From: Mesorhizobium sp. B4-1-4
GTDB lineage: Bacteria > Pseudomonadota > Alphaproteobacteria > Rhizobiales > Rhizobiaceae
Assembly: GCF_006439395.2 (NCBI RefSeq)
Contig: NZ_CP083950.1
Span: 5,135,001-5,199,000 of the forward strand
Direction: 5' to 3'
Length of the DNA: 64,000 nt
Shown here: positions 35,783-45,454 of the stretch, piece after piece
How the letters are laid out: each line of letters opens with the position of its first letter
Numbering within the stretch: position 1 is the first letter of the stretch
Position numbers and translations under genes: made by a program
The notes under the pieces: model-generated
What the model was told of the DNA's origin: nothing
Databases searched by the model: none
What the model saw: only the letters and a program-made list of their open reading frames with translations

Positions 35783-36514
35783 TCAGATCGACCAGCCACC
35801 GTCGATATTATAGGCTTGGCCGGATGTGTAGCTCGCACCGGCGAGATAAACCGCGAGATCGGCTATTTCCTCCGGCGTGCCGAGACGGCCCATCGGCTGG
35901 CGCGCGATGAAGGCGGCACGGGCGGCGTCATAGTCGCCTTGCGCATGCATGCGGTCCTGCAGCGACGGGCTCTCGACTGTGCCGGGGCAGATGGCGTTGC
36001 AGCGTATGCCCTTGCCGACATAGTCGGCGGCAATCGCCTTGGTCAGGCCGATCACCGCGGCCTTGGTGACGCCATAGGCGAAACGGTTCGGCACACCCTT
36101 CTGCGAGCTCGCCAGCGAGGCCATGTTGATGATCGACCCGTCGCCGCGTTCCAGCATGCCGGGCAGCACGGCGCGGATGGTGCGGATCATGGCGCGCACG
36201 TTGAGATTGAACGCGAAGTCGAGATCGGCGTCCTTCATCTCCAGGATCGATCCCGAATGGACGAAACCGGCGCAGTTGAACAGCACGTCGACGCGGCCGA
36301 TCTCGGCGAAGGCTGACTTGACCGTCTCGTCGTTCAGCACGTCCAACTTGCGGGTCTTGACGCCGGAAGTCTTGGCGAGCTCCGCCAGCAGCACCTCATT
36401 GATGTCGGTGGCGTAGACAGTGGCTCCGGCCTTGGCGAAGGCCAGCGCGCTTGCCTTGCCGATGCCTTGCGCCGCTGCCGTGACGACAACGACCTTGCCT
36501 GCCAGATCCGCCAT
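35783..36514 (-). CDS. SDR oxidoreductase, probable 2-keto-3-deoxy-L-fuconate dehydrogenase
   Basis: 243 residues from the ATG at 36514 (GGAG seven bases upstream; an ATG at 36541 is less likely). The NAD motif is VVVTAAAQGIGKASALAF with DIN after strand 2, which favours NAD. The catalytic set is NMASLASS then YGVTKAA, and the end is GQAYNIDGGWS. The protein resembles the BDH2/KDF dehydrogenase group. With the hydrolase gene 26 bases downstream it forms the last two steps of the non-phosphorylative fucose route. Confidence 0.85.
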   Translation of the reverse strand: MADLAGKVVVVTAAAQGIGKASALAFAKAGATVYATDINEVLLAELAKTSGVKTRKLDVLNDETVKSAFAEIGRVDVLFNCAGFVHSGSILEMKDADLDFAFNLNVRAMIRTIRAVLPGMLERGDGSIINMASLASSQKGVPNRFAYGVTKAAVIGLTKAIAADYVGKGIRCNAICPGTVESPSLQDRMHAQGDYDAARAAFIARQPMGRLGTPEEIADLAVYLAGASYTSGQAYNIDGGWSI

Positions 36515-36700
36515 GCTTTTCTCCTCGCCTGTCTGATGCATCCGCTCTATCGGTGGCCGGCCAGCACGTCATGGACTAGTCAGGCTCGGTTATGCGGACT
36601 GTGCCGCAGCCAGTTCACAGATAAAGATGTTTTTTCTGGCTAAAGAACATACGTCCGGGCGTCAAGCCCGAACACGATCATAGCGGCAGCATGGGCAGTG

Positions 36701-39073
36701 TCAGTCGCCGTAGGGCACCCAGACATTCTTCACCTCGATGGCGCGGCGCAGCAGGGCGTCGCCGGCGGCCTCTTCCGAGGCCCAGTCCAGGCTGCGCCCA
36801 TTGCCGCTCCAGACGCGCTTGAGGTTGCCGGTGGAGTCGGCTTCCGCCTTGGCGCAGGTGTCGGCGTCAGCGAACAGCCAGAGCCCGTCGACATCGTCAT
36901 GCTTGGCCAGCACGCCGGCAAGTTCCGCTGTGCGGCCGGTGACGATGTTGATGGCACCGGCGGGAACATCGGAATACTCGATCACCTGATAGAGGTCGGT
37001 GGCCAGCAGCGGATAGCGCTCGGAGGGCACGGCGACCACGGTGTTGCCCATGGCGAGCGCCGGAGCGATGAGCGAGATGAAGCCGAGCAGCGGCTGATCG
37101 TCGGGCGCGACGATGCCCAGCACCCCGACCGGCTCATGCAGCGCCAGCGTGACGGCGCGAGCCGGCGGCTGGTGCACGCGGCCCTCGAACTTGTCGGCAA
37201 GACCGGCATAGAGGAAGAGACGCTCGATCGACTGGTCGACCTCCTCGCGCGCGGCCTTCGCGGGCACGCCGGTCAGTTGGACAAGCCGGGCAGCGAATTC
37301 ATCCGCGCGGCCGGAAAGGTTCTCGGCCAGGTAATAAAGCACCTGCGAGCGGTTGTAGGCGGTCGCTTCCGGCCATGCCTTGGCAGCGCGAGCGGCTGAA
37401 ACGGCGTCGCGGATATCCTTGCGATTGCCGAGCCCGACCTCGCCGGCGAGCTTGCCCTTGGCGGTGGCGATCGCCAGCGAGTAATTACCGTCCGGCCGCA
37501 CCTGCTTGCCGCCGATGAACAGCTTTGCCGTGCGGTCGATGGCCGAACCCTCGGCCTGTTCGATCGGCTGCGCCGACGCCGTCGCCGGCTTGATGAGCGG
37601 ACCGAGCGGCAGCTTTGCCGTGAGATATTCGAACATGCCCTCGCGCCCGCCCTCGCGGCCGAAGCCGCTTTCGCGATAGCCGCCGAAGCCGCAGGCGGCG
37701 TCGAACATGTTGGTGCCGTTGACCCAGACGACACCGGCCTTCAGCTGCGGCGCGACGTACAAGGCGAGGTTGACATTCTCGCTCCACACCGAGGCGGCCA
37801 GCCCGTAGCGCGTGTTGTTGGCGAGCTCGATCGCTTCCTCGGTGTTGCGGAAGGTCATCGTGGCCAGAACCGGTCCGAACACCTCCTCTTGTGCAAGAAT
37901 ATTAGCCGGCGAAACGCCTGTCGCGAGCGTCGGCAGATGGTAGTAGCCGGAGGACGGCAACGCGGCATCCGGTTGCCAGCAGACGGCGCCCTGTTTTGCG
38001 CCTTCGGCGATCAGGCCCTTGACGCGGTCGAGTTGGGTTAGATCGACCAGCGGGCCGATATCGGTGTTCTTGTCGAGCGGGCTGCCGACGCGCAGCCGGC
38101 TCATCCGTGTCTTGACCTTGGCGATGAAAGCATCGGCTATGCCTTCCTGCACCAGCAGCCGCGAACCGGCGCAGCAGACCTGGCCCTGATTGAACCAGAT
38201 GCCGTCGACCAGCCCTTCGACCGCGCTGTCGAGATCGGCGTCCTCGAAGACGATGAAGGCCGATTTGCCGCCAAGCTCCAGCGACAGTTTCTTGCCCGAG
38301 CCGGCGGTGGCCTTGCGGATGATCTTGCCGACCTCGGACGAACCGGTAAAGGCGATCTTCTGGATGCCGGGATGGTTGACGATGGCCGCACCCGCTTCCG
38401 GTCCACCTTGGACGATGTTGACGACGCCTTTTGGCACGCCGGCGCGTTCGCAAATCTCGGCGAACAGGATCGCGGTCAGCGGCGTGAACTCGGCCGGCTT
38501 CAGCACCACCGTGCAGCCCGCGGCAAGTGCGGGCGCGATCTTCCAGGCCAGCATCAGGAGCGGAAAATTCCATGGGATGATCTGGCCGACGACACCGACG
38601 CCCTTTTGGCCGGGGAAATCCCTGTCCAGCGCCTGCGCCCAGCCGGCATGATGGATGAAATGGCGGACCGCCAAGGGCACGTCGATGTCGCGGCTTTCAC
38701 GGATCGGCTTGCCGTTGTCGATCGATTCCAGCACCGCGAACAGGCGCTGATGCCGTTGCATGGCGCGGCCGATGGCATAGAGCACTTTGGCCCTGACATA
38801 GCCCGAGGACGCGGACCATTTTGGCAGCGCCTTCGTTGCGGCGGCAACAGCCGCATCGATATCGGCGGCATTGGCATCGGAAATCTTTGCCAACAGCTTG
38901 CCGGAAGAGGGCTCGCTGGTGTCGAAGGTCTTGCCGCCGCTCGCCGCTTTCCAGTCGCCACCGATGAACAGGGCCTTGCTGAAATCGCGGACGGCAAGCC
39001 AGGCATCGGCCTCGTTGCGGGCTTCCGGCGCCAGGCCGTACTCCATGGCGTGATAGCGTTCGAGAATGTTCAT
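36701..39073 (-). CDS. Aldehyde dehydrogenase of the two-domain ALDH16 type
   Basis: 790 residues from the ATG at 39073 with GGAG before it. Residues to about 500 are a full ALDH: GQIIPWNFPLLM, FTGSSEVGKII, LELGGKSAFIVFEDAD with the general-base Glu, and FNQGQVCCAGSRLL with the catalytic Cys. From about 510 a second ALDH-like domain follows, with LFIGGKQVRPDG and PVGVLGIVAPDDQPL, but it has no catalytic Cys motif and ends early at NVWVPYGD. This is the architecture of ALDH16. The deoC gene 235 bases upstream on the same strand suggests a role on acetaldehyde or another aldehyde from deoxyribose breakdown. Confidence 0.9.
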   Translation of the reverse strand: MNILERYHAMEYGLAPEARNEADAWLAVRDFSKALFIGGDWKAASGGKTFDTSEPSSGKLLAKISDANAADIDAAVAAATKALPKWSASSGYVRAKVLYAIGRAMQRHQRLFAVLESIDNGKPIRESRDIDVPLAVRHFIHHAGWAQALDRDFPGQKGVGVVGQIIPWNFPLLMLAWKIAPALAAGCTVVLKPAEFTPLTAILFAEICERAGVPKGVVNIVQGGPEAGAAIVNHPGIQKIAFTGSSEVGKIIRKATAGSGKKLSLELGGKSAFIVFEDADLDSAVEGLVDGIWFNQGQVCCAGSRLLVQEGIADAFIAKVKTRMSRLRVGSPLDKNTDIGPLVDLTQLDRVKGLIAEGAKQGAVCWQPDAALPSSGYYHLPTLATGVSPANILAQEEVFGPVLATMTFRNTEEAIELANNTRYGLAASVWSENVNLALYVAPQLKAGVVWVNGTNMFDAACGFGGYRESGFGREGGREGMFEYLTAKLPLGPLIKPATASAQPIEQAEGSAIDRTAKLFIGGKQVRPDGNYSLAIATAKGKLAGEVGLGNRKDIRDAVSAARAAKAWPEATAYNRSQVLYYLAENLSGRADEFAARLVQLTGVPAKAAREEVDQSIERLFLYAGLADKFEGRVHQPPARAVTLALHEPVGVLGIVAPDDQPLLGFISLIAPALAMGNTVVAVPSERYPLLATDLYQVIEYSDVPAGAINIVTGRTAELAGVLAKHDDVDGLWLFADADTCAKAEADSTGNLKRVWSGNGRSLDWASEEAAGDALLRRAIEVKNVWVPYGD

Positions 39074-39114
39074 GGGGCGCTCCAGATAATTGTCTTGGCA
39101 GGCGCTTTGTCGCG

Positions 39115-39269
39115 CCTCCCTCTGTCCTGCCGGACATCTCCCCCACAAGGAGGGAGATCGGCAGCGTCCGCTCCGGCGCCTTTTTCTTCAACGTCGAAAA
39201 TTGGCAAAGGCCATCGCGACAGCCAATCTCCCCACCTGTGGGGGAGATGTCCGGCAGGACAGAGGGGGG
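39115..39269. repeat. Palindromic intergenic element, family B, copy 2
   Basis: CCTCCCTCTGTCCTGCCGG with ACATCTCCCCCAC is mirrored by GTGGGGGAGATGTCCGGC with AGGACAGAGGGGG. The arms match those of the copy at 31340-31493; the centre differs but keeps blocks such as GCCAATTTT/AAAATTGGC. It lies between deoC and the ALDH16 gene. Confidence 0.85.
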
Positions 39270-39308
39270 CGCGAAGGAACTCCACGTTCAAAAACCCAGA
39301 CCCTATTA

Positions 39309-40352
39309 TCACGCCATGGCGTGGCGGTGATTGGCCGAATAATGCCCGGTCAGATGATGCTCGAGTTGCCGCTCTATGTCGGTCAGCAGGCTCGATGCGC
39401 CGAAGCGGAACAGGGTCGGCTCCAGCCACGGCCGGCCAAGTTCCTCCTTCATCAGCACCAGCCAGTCGAGCGACACCTTGGCGGTGGAGATGCCACCAGC
39501 CGGCTTGAAACCGATGAGGTAGCCGGTCTCCTCGAAGTAGGCCCGGATGGCGCGCACCATGGCGAGGCCGACGGGCAGTGTCGCGTTGACGCTTTCCTTG
39601 CCGGTCGAGGTCTTGATGAAATCGGCGCCCGCCATCATCGCCACCATCGAGGCCAGCATGACATTGCGCAGCGTGGCGAGGTCGCCGGTACCGAGAATGA
39701 CCTTCAGATGCGCGTCACCGCAGGCGGCGCGCATCGAGACGATCTCATTGTAGAGCTCGCGCCACTTCGCGCCGAACACCAGGCCGCGCGGTATGACGAC
39801 GTCGATCTCATCGGCGCCGTCGCGCACCGAAGCCTCGATCTCCTGCAGCCGGGTCGACAGCGGCGCCAGGCCATGCGGGAAAGCGGTGGAGACCGCGGCA
39901 ACGTGAATGCCGGTGCCGCGCACGGCATCGACAGCGGTGGCGACAAAGGGATGGTAGACGCAGACCGCCGCCGGGCGAATGGTTTCACCCGCAATGCCGA
40001 GGCCTTCGACAATGTCGCGGCGCAGCGGATTGATCGCCTTGGCGCAGAGCCGGCGCACGCGCTCCTCGGTGTCGTTGGAGTTCAGCGTCGTCAGATCCAT
40101 GCAGGCAATCGCCCGCAGCAGCCAGGCCGCCTGGTTGTCGGCCTTGATCGAACGCCGCTTGGTCAGGCTGGCGACGCGTCGCTCCAAGGCCGAGCGATTG
40201 ACGCTGCGCACCGATTCCATGAAGCCGAGATCGAGCTTCATTCCGGGGTTGCGCGCGATGCGGTCCAGCGGCACAGCCGTGTTCGCGGCGGCACGCGCGG
40301 GCAGCGGCGTGACCTTGCCGCCCAGGTCGGCTTCGCGGATTGTGCTGCTCAT
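39309..40352 (-). CDS. deoC: Deoxyribose-phosphate aldolase
   Basis: 347 residues from the ATG at 40352. This class I aldolase splits 2-deoxyribose-5-phosphate into acetaldehyde and glyceraldehyde-3-phosphate. The Schiff-base Lys is in GADFIKTSTGKES and the relay Lys in IGFKPAGGIST. An N-terminal extension of about 80 residues relative to the E. coli enzyme is usual in rhizobia. Another in-frame ATG at 40367 lacks a ribosome site. With the ALDH16 gene behind it, acetaldehyde could be oxidised to acetate. Confidence 0.94.
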   Translation of the reverse strand: MSSTIREADLGGKVTPLPARAAANTAVPLDRIARNPGMKLDLGFMESVRSVNRSALERRVASLTKRRSIKADNQAAWLLRAIACMDLTTLNSNDTEERVRRLCAKAINPLRRDIVEGLGIAGETIRPAAVCVYHPFVATAVDAVRGTGIHVAAVSTAFPHGLAPLSTRLQEIEASVRDGADEIDVVIPRGLVFGAKWRELYNEIVSMRAACGDAHLKVILGTGDLATLRNVMLASMVAMMAGADFIKTSTGKESVNATLPVGLAMVRAIRAYFEETGYLIGFKPAGGISTAKVSLDWLVLMKEELGRPWLEPTLFRFGASSLLTDIERQLEHHLTGHYSANHRHAMA

Positions 40353-40372
40353 CTCCTGCCCTTTCATTCAGC

Positions 40373-40441
40373 GACATGCGCTTATGTCTTGGTGCGTGTC
40401 GTTATCCCAAACCGCTCGATACGTCTGGACGACACGCAAGA
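40373..40441. repeat. Rhizobial palindromic element (family F) upstream of deoC
   Basis: ATGCGCTTATGTCTTGGTGC with GTGTCGTTATCCC is partly mirrored by GTCTGGACGACACGCAAGA. The pattern of a GTGTCG/CGACAC stem with a CCAAACCGCT centre is familiar from rhizobial intergenic DNA. It lies between deoC and the ferredoxin-NADP reductase gene. Confidence 0.55.
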
Positions 40442-40562
40442 AGATAGCCCGCGAAGCCGCGCTTCACGAGTCCTCAAGCGAGGGATAGCCGAAAAAGGCT
40501 GCGAAAGCAGTTGATTTTTTGACCGGAAGGTCAAAACTCGATGATCGAGGGGCCAGCAGACC

Positions 40563-41390
40563 TCAGCCGACGAAGGCGCGTTCCACGACGAAGGTCGAGG
40601 GATGGCTGAGCGAGCCTTCCTGGAAGCCGTGGCTTTCGGCCAGCTCCTTGACGTCCTTCAGCATATGCATCGAGCCGCAGATCATGATGCGGTCGGTCTC
40701 GGGATTGAGCTTGTCGATGCCGAGATCGGAGTAGAACTTGCCCGAACCGATCAGAGCGGTGATGCGGCCCATGCGCGCCGATTCCTCGCGCGTCGTGGAA
40801 TTGTAGAGCGTGACGCGGCCGGTGGTCAGCTCGCCGATCAGCGGGTCGCTGTCGAGCGCCGCCACCAGCTCCTGGCCGTAGGTGAGCTCGGCATTGTCGC
40901 GGCAGGTATGGGTCAGGATCAGCTGGTCGAATTTCTCGTAGGTGTCGGGGTCGCGCAGCAGGCTGGCGAAGGGCGCGATGCCGGTGCCGGTCGAGATCAT
41001 GAACAGCCGCTTGGCCGGCGTCAGCGCGTCGACCACCAGCGTGCCGGTCGATTTCTGGCGCATGATGACGGTGTCGCCGACCTGGATCTTCTGCAGTTCC
41101 GAGGTCAACGGGCCATCCGGCACCTTGATGGAAAAGAATTCCAGCTCTTCGTCCCAGGCCGGGCTAGCCACCGAATAGGCGCGGAACACCGGCTTTTCGG
41201 CATTGGGCAGGCCGATTATCACGAACTCGCCGGAGCGGAAGCGCAGCGACTGCGGGCGGGTGATGCGGAACGAGAACAGCCGGTCGGTGTAGTGCTTCAC
41301 CGAGACGACCGTTTCGGCATAGACATTGGCCGGTATCGGGAACTGCAGCGGGCGTGCGCCGGCGGTGTTGAACGCGGAGGTGGTGTTCAT
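40563..41390 (-). CDS. fpr: Ferredoxin--NADP reductase
   Basis: This 275-residue bacterial FNR moves electrons between NADPH and ferredoxin/flavodoxin. The FAD site is RAYSVASP (RxYS), followed by ELEFFSIKVPDGPLTSEL. The NADP site is ISTGTGIAPFASLLRDP, and the C-terminal half has CGSMHMLKDVKE, ending FVVERAFVG with the short extension seen in subclass I bacterial reductases. The start is the ATG at 41390. It is divergent from the hydantoinase operon and unlinked in function to its neighbours. Confidence 0.94.
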   Translation of the reverse strand: MNTTSAFNTAGARPLQFPIPANVYAETVVSVKHYTDRLFSFRITRPQSLRFRSGEFVIIGLPNAEKPVFRAYSVASPAWDEELEFFSIKVPDGPLTSELQKIQVGDTVIMRQKSTGTLVVDALTPAKRLFMISTGTGIAPFASLLRDPDTYEKFDQLILTHTCRDNAELTYGQELVAALDSDPLIGELTTGRVTLYNSTTREESARMGRITALIGSGKFYSDLGIDKLNPETDRIMICGSMHMLKDVKELAESHGFQEGSLSHPSTFVVERAFVG

Positions 41391-41515
41391 CAAACCAACT
41401 TTCTGGCCCAGCCGGGGACGCGGGCGCCAAACCTTTTCCTGCGCGCCCGGACCGTTCAGGTCCCGGCGTGCTGCTCACACACTCCAAAGCGGTAAGCTCT
41501 TGTGTCCGGAATTTA

Positions 41516-41527
41516 TTAGTATACAAA
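41516..41527. promoter_or_regulatory. GTATAC-centred near-palindrome between fpr and hyuA
   Basis: TTAGTATACAAA has 10 of 12 symmetric positions and sits 83 bases before the hyuA start in the A+T-rich part of the divergent gap. GTATAC-centred sites are common for FCD-type GntR regulators, which often control hydantoinase-like operons. No regulator gene is adjacent, so this is weak. Confidence 0.25.
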
Positions 41528-41609
41528 CGATATTTGCGTCAAGATGGCGCCGTAAAACACCTTTCCAAACTGTGACATATCCGTAGTCCCAGCATTTCGG
41601 GTTTCGACA

Positions 41610-43694
41610 ATGAAAGAGAATTTTTCGGTGCAACCGTCGGATTCCCTGGGCAGCGTCGTCGCCGGCATCGATGTTGGCGGAACGTTCACCGACCTGCTTC
41701 TGATCGACGGCAGGGACGGCGGCAAGGTCCATATCGCCAAGACGCCCACCACGGTCGACAATCAGGCTTTCGGCGTAGTTTCGGCGCTCGGCGCCACCGG
41801 CTTCCCGGTCGACGGCATCGACCTCATCGTGCATGGCACGACCACCACCACCAACGCGGTGCTGGAGCGCCGGCTGGCCAAGACCGGCATGATCACGACG
41901 CGCGGCTTTCGTGACGTCATTGAACTGGGCCGGCGCACGCGGCCTCAAGCCTATGGCATGACCGGCACATTTGTGCCGATCATCCCGCGCAATCTCAGGC
42001 TCGAAGTCTCCGAGCGCGTCGAAGCCTCCGGTGCCATACGCACCCCGCTCGACGAGGCCGGGATGCGCGAAGCGGTGAAGGCGCTGGTCGCCGCCGGCTG
42101 CGAATCCCTGGTCATCCATTTCTTGCACTCCTACGCCAACCCCGCCCATGAGCGGCGTGCCGCCGAAATCGCCGCCGAGCTTTGGCCGAACGGCTACATC
42201 ACCACGGGCCACGCGCTGCTGTCGGAAGCACGCGAATTCGAGCGTGGTGTGACCGCCTCGGTCAACGCTTCGGTGCAGCCGATCCTCGAGCGCTATGTCG
42301 AGCGCCTGCGCAAGGAATTGGCCGATAAGGGCTATGCCCGCGACTTCCTGATCATGAACGGCAATGGCGGCATGATCTCGGCCCGCTTCGTCACACGTGA
42401 ATCGGCCAAGACCGTCATGTCGGGCCCCGCCTCCGGCGTCATCGCCGCCGCCTATACGGGCAAGCGCGCCGGCTTCGAAAACCTCGTCACCTACGACATG
42501 GGCGGCACCTCGACCGATGTGGCGCTGATCCGCAACGCCGAGCCGGCGGTGTCGAACGAGATCGAGATCGAATATGCCATGCCCATCCACGTGCCGATGG
42601 TGGCCGTGCACACGGTCGGCGCCGGTGGCGGTTCGATCGCCCGAGTCGACGCGGCCGGGCTGATCCAGATCGGCCCGGAAAGCGCCGGCGCCAATCCCGG
42701 CCCGATCTGCTATGGGCGCGGCGGCCTGGAGCCGACCATCACCGACGCCAATCTGGTGCTCGGCCGGCTGGCGCCGAAGAAGCTGCTTGCCGTTGACAAT
42801 CCGGTCACATCAGAGCGCGTTACGGATATCTTCGCCGAAAAGATCGGCAAGGCGACCGGCCTGTCCGGCGTCGAGGCGGCGGGGGCGGTGCTTAGGCTCG
42901 GCAACATGAAGATGGCGGGCGCCATTCGCATGGTCTCGGTGTCGCGCGGCCATGACCCGCGCGATTTCGCACTGTTCGCCTTCGGCGGCGCCGGGCCGCT
43001 GCATGCGACAGCCCTGGCGCGCGAACTCGGCCTGCCCCGGGTATTGGTGCCCGCGCGGCCGGGCATCACCAACGCGCTCGGCTGCGTCGTCGCCGATCTG
43101 CGCCACGACTTCGTCAACACCGTCAACCAGCCGGTCGCCACGCTCGACGAAGCCCAGCTTAAAGCTATCTTGGAACGGCACCGAAACGAAGGCGAGGAGC
43201 TGATCGGCAAGGAAGCGGTGAAGCCGGAAACGATCCGCGTCACCCATTCCGCCGACATGCAGTTCGTCGGCCAGACCCACATCATCAATGTGCCTTTGCC
43301 GTCTTCATCGGTGACCCGCGCGATGCTGCAAGCCCTGTTCGAAAAAGCCTATTTCGCCCGCTTCAAGGTCGAACTGCCGGAGATCCGCGCCAACCTCGTC
43401 AACCTCAACACCTCGGTCACCGGCGTGCGCCCGGCGATCGATCTGTCGCGGTTGATCGACCCGGCCGGGCGGGCAAAAACACTCGACGAGGCGCGGCGCG
43501 AGGTCAGGCCTGTCTGGTATGCCGGCCGCTGGCACGACACGCCGGTCTATGCGCGCGAAAAACTGCCGCTCGAGGCTAGCATGGAAGGTCCGGTGATCCT
43601 CGAACAAATGGACGCCACCACGGTGCTCGAGCCCGGCGACCGCGCACGCTGCGACGCTGACGGCAACATCATCATCGACATCGGCGAGGCCTGA
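41610..43694 (+). CDS. hyuA: Hydantoinase/oxoprolinase A subunit
   Basis: 694 residues. The ASKHA ATP-binding opening is VAGIDVGGTFTDLLLID, followed by VHGTTTTTNAVLERR, TYDMGGTSTDVALI and the FGGAGPLHATALAREL motif, all typical of the HyuA/5-oxoprolinase alpha family. It acts with the B subunit coded two bases downstream in ATP-dependent opening of hydantoin-like or pyroglutamate-like rings, or in acetone/acetophenone carboxylation in relatives. The substrate is not decided by the sequence. The ribosome site is weak. Confidence 0.9.
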   Translation: MKENFSVQPSDSLGSVVAGIDVGGTFTDLLLIDGRDGGKVHIAKTPTTVDNQAFGVVSALGATGFPVDGIDLIVHGTTTTTNAVLERRLAKTGMITTRGFRDVIELGRRTRPQAYGMTGTFVPIIPRNLRLEVSERVEASGAIRTPLDEAGMREAVKALVAAGCESLVIHFLHSYANPAHERRAAEIAAELWPNGYITTGHALLSEAREFERGVTASVNASVQPILERYVERLRKELADKGYARDFLIMNGNGGMISARFVTRESAKTVMSGPASGVIAAAYTGKRAGFENLVTYDMGGTSTDVALIRNAEPAVSNEIEIEYAMPIHVPMVAVHTVGAGGGSIARVDAAGLIQIGPESAGANPGPICYGRGGLEPTITDANLVLGRLAPKKLLAVDNPVTSERVTDIFAEKIGKATGLSGVEAAGAVLRLGNMKMAGAIRMVSVSRGHDPRDFALFAFGGAGPLHATALARELGLPRVLVPARPGITNALGCVVADLRHDFVNTVNQPVATLDEAQLKAILERHRNEGEELIGKEAVKPETIRVTHSADMQFVGQTHIINVPLPSSSVTRAMLQALFEKAYFARFKVELPEIRANLVNLNTSVTGVRPAIDLSRLIDPAGRAKTLDEARREVRPVWYAGRWHDTPVYAREKLPLEASMEGPVILEQMDATTVLEPGDRARCDADGNIIIDIGEA

Positions 43695-43696
43695 CA

Positions 43697-45454
43697 ATGT
43701 CAGCTTTAAAAGGGGCAAAGCTCGACGCGATCACGCTTTCGGTCCTCCAGGCAGCGCTGCAGCAGGTCTGCGATGAGATGGACCTGACTTTTTCCCGCGC
43801 CGCCTTCTCGCCTGTCATCGCCGAGGCCAACGACCGCTCCGACGGCATCTATTCCGCCGTCGACGGCTCGCTGATCGCGCAGGGCAGCCAGGGCCTGCCG
43901 GTCTTCGTCGGCGTCATGCAGTATTCGACCAGGACGGTGATCGAGATGATCGCCGATGGCCGCTGCCTGGCACCGGAGCCGGGCGACATCTACATCGTCA
44001 ACGACCCCTATCTCGGCGGCACGCATCTGATGGACGTGCGCTTCGTCATGCCGGTCTACCGGGGCGAACAAATCTTCTGCTGGCTGTCGAACACCGGGCA
44101 TTGGCCTGATATTGGCGGCTCGGTGCCCGGCGGCTTCTCGGCTTCGGCGACAGCGGTCGAACAGGAAGGCCTGCGGCTGCCACCGGTAAAACTGTTCAAG
44201 AAGGGCGTGCTCGATCCGGAGATCTACGCCATCATCTGCTCCAACATCCGTGTCGCCGACCAGCGCATTGGCGATATCAGGGCGCAGGCCGCAGCACTGC
44301 TGATCGGCCAGGACAGGCTCAATGGCATCCTCGATCGTTACGGTGACGAAACCGTTGTCGAGGCGATCGCCGAGTTGCGCCGCCGCGCCGCCGAGCAGAT
44401 GCGCGCCAACATAGCGGCCATCCCGGATGGCACCTACACTTCGGAAGCCTTTGTCGATTCCGACGGGGTCGTCAACGAGCCGCTGACCATCGCGCTCGCC
44501 GTCGAGAAAAAGGGCGACATGCTGACCTTCGATTTCGCGGGCTCGTCGAAGCCCTGCGCCGGACCGATGAACAGCGTGCTGGCGACGACCTTGTCCTCGG
44601 TCTATCTCGCCATGCGCCATATCTTCCCGGATGTGCCGATCAGCGCCGGCGCTTTCGAGCCGCTCATCGTCAAACGGCCTGAAGGCACGTTCCTCGACGC
44701 GAAATATCCCCGGCCCGTTTCGGGCTGCGCGGCGGAAGTCTCGCAGCGCATCGCCGAGGCAGTGTTCGCCGCCATGGTGCAGGCGCTCCCGGACAAGGTG
44801 ACGGCCGCGCCGGCCGGCTCCAGCGGCAATTTCGCGCTCGGCGGCAACGACCCGGCGCGCGGCCGTGACTATGTCATGTACCAGATTTCAGGCGGCGGTT
44901 ATGGCGGCAATTCCGGTCATGACGGGCTGACCAATGGCTGCTCGACCATCGGCATCTCGAAATCGCCGCCGGTCGAGATCATGGAGCAGGCCTTTCCCGT
45001 GCTCTATCGCCACTACGCCTTGCGCGAAGGCTCGGGCGGCGCCGGCAAGCATCGCGGCGGCTTCGGCCTCGCTTATGAGGTCGAGATTCTGCGCGGCGAA
45101 GCGCGTGCTTCCTTCGTCATGGACCATGGCCGCTTCGGCCCGCAGGGCGCCCTTGGCGGCAAGGATGGCGAGCCCAACAGCGTCACCGTGTTCCGCAATG
45201 GCCAGGAACATGTGCCCCCGCATCTGTCGAAGGAACAGGATATCGCGCTGAAGGCGGGCGACCGCGTGCGTGTCGGCACGCCGGGCGGCGGCGGCTATGG
45301 CGATCCGCGTCAGCGCGATGCGGAGCAGGTGCTGAAAGACGTCACGCTCGGCTACTACACGCCTCGGCAAGCGGCCGAGAAATTCGGCGTCGTAATTTCA
45401 GCGGACGGGCTCGCCGTAGACCGATCGGCGACGGATAGAATGCGGGACAGCTGA
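43697..45454 (+). CDS. hyuB: Hydantoinase/oxoprolinase B subunit
   Basis: 585 residues of the HyuB family: DAITLSVLQAALQQVCDEMD, GDIYIVNDPYLGGTHLMDV, HWPDIGGSVPGGFS, and a glycine-rich end GSGGAGKHRGGFG plus GTPGGGGYGDPRQRD. It pairs with HyuA, with two bases between stop and start. In N-methylhydantoinase the two form an ATP-driven complex. A GcvT-like gene follows by about 100 bases, suggesting that a methylated amine or amino acid is a later intermediate. Confidence 0.9.
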   Translation: MSALKGAKLDAITLSVLQAALQQVCDEMDLTFSRAAFSPVIAEANDRSDGIYSAVDGSLIAQGSQGLPVFVGVMQYSTRTVIEMIADGRCLAPEPGDIYIVNDPYLGGTHLMDVRFVMPVYRGEQIFCWLSNTGHWPDIGGSVPGGFSASATAVEQEGLRLPPVKLFKKGVLDPEIYAIICSNIRVADQRIGDIRAQAAALLIGQDRLNGILDRYGDETVVEAIAELRRRAAEQMRANIAAIPDGTYTSEAFVDSDGVVNEPLTIALAVEKKGDMLTFDFAGSSKPCAGPMNSVLATTLSSVYLAMRHIFPDVPISAGAFEPLIVKRPEGTFLDAKYPRPVSGCAAEVSQRIAEAVFAAMVQALPDKVTAAPAGSSGNFALGGNDPARGRDYVMYQISGGGYGGNSGHDGLTNGCSTIGISKSPPVEIMEQAFPVLYRHYALREGSGGAGKHRGGFGLAYEVEILRGEARASFVMDHGRFGPQGALGGKDGEPNSVTVFRNGQEHVPPHLSKEQDIALKAGDRVRVGTPGGGGYGDPRQRDAEQVLKDVTLGYYTPRQAAEKFGVVISADGLAVDRSATDRMRDS

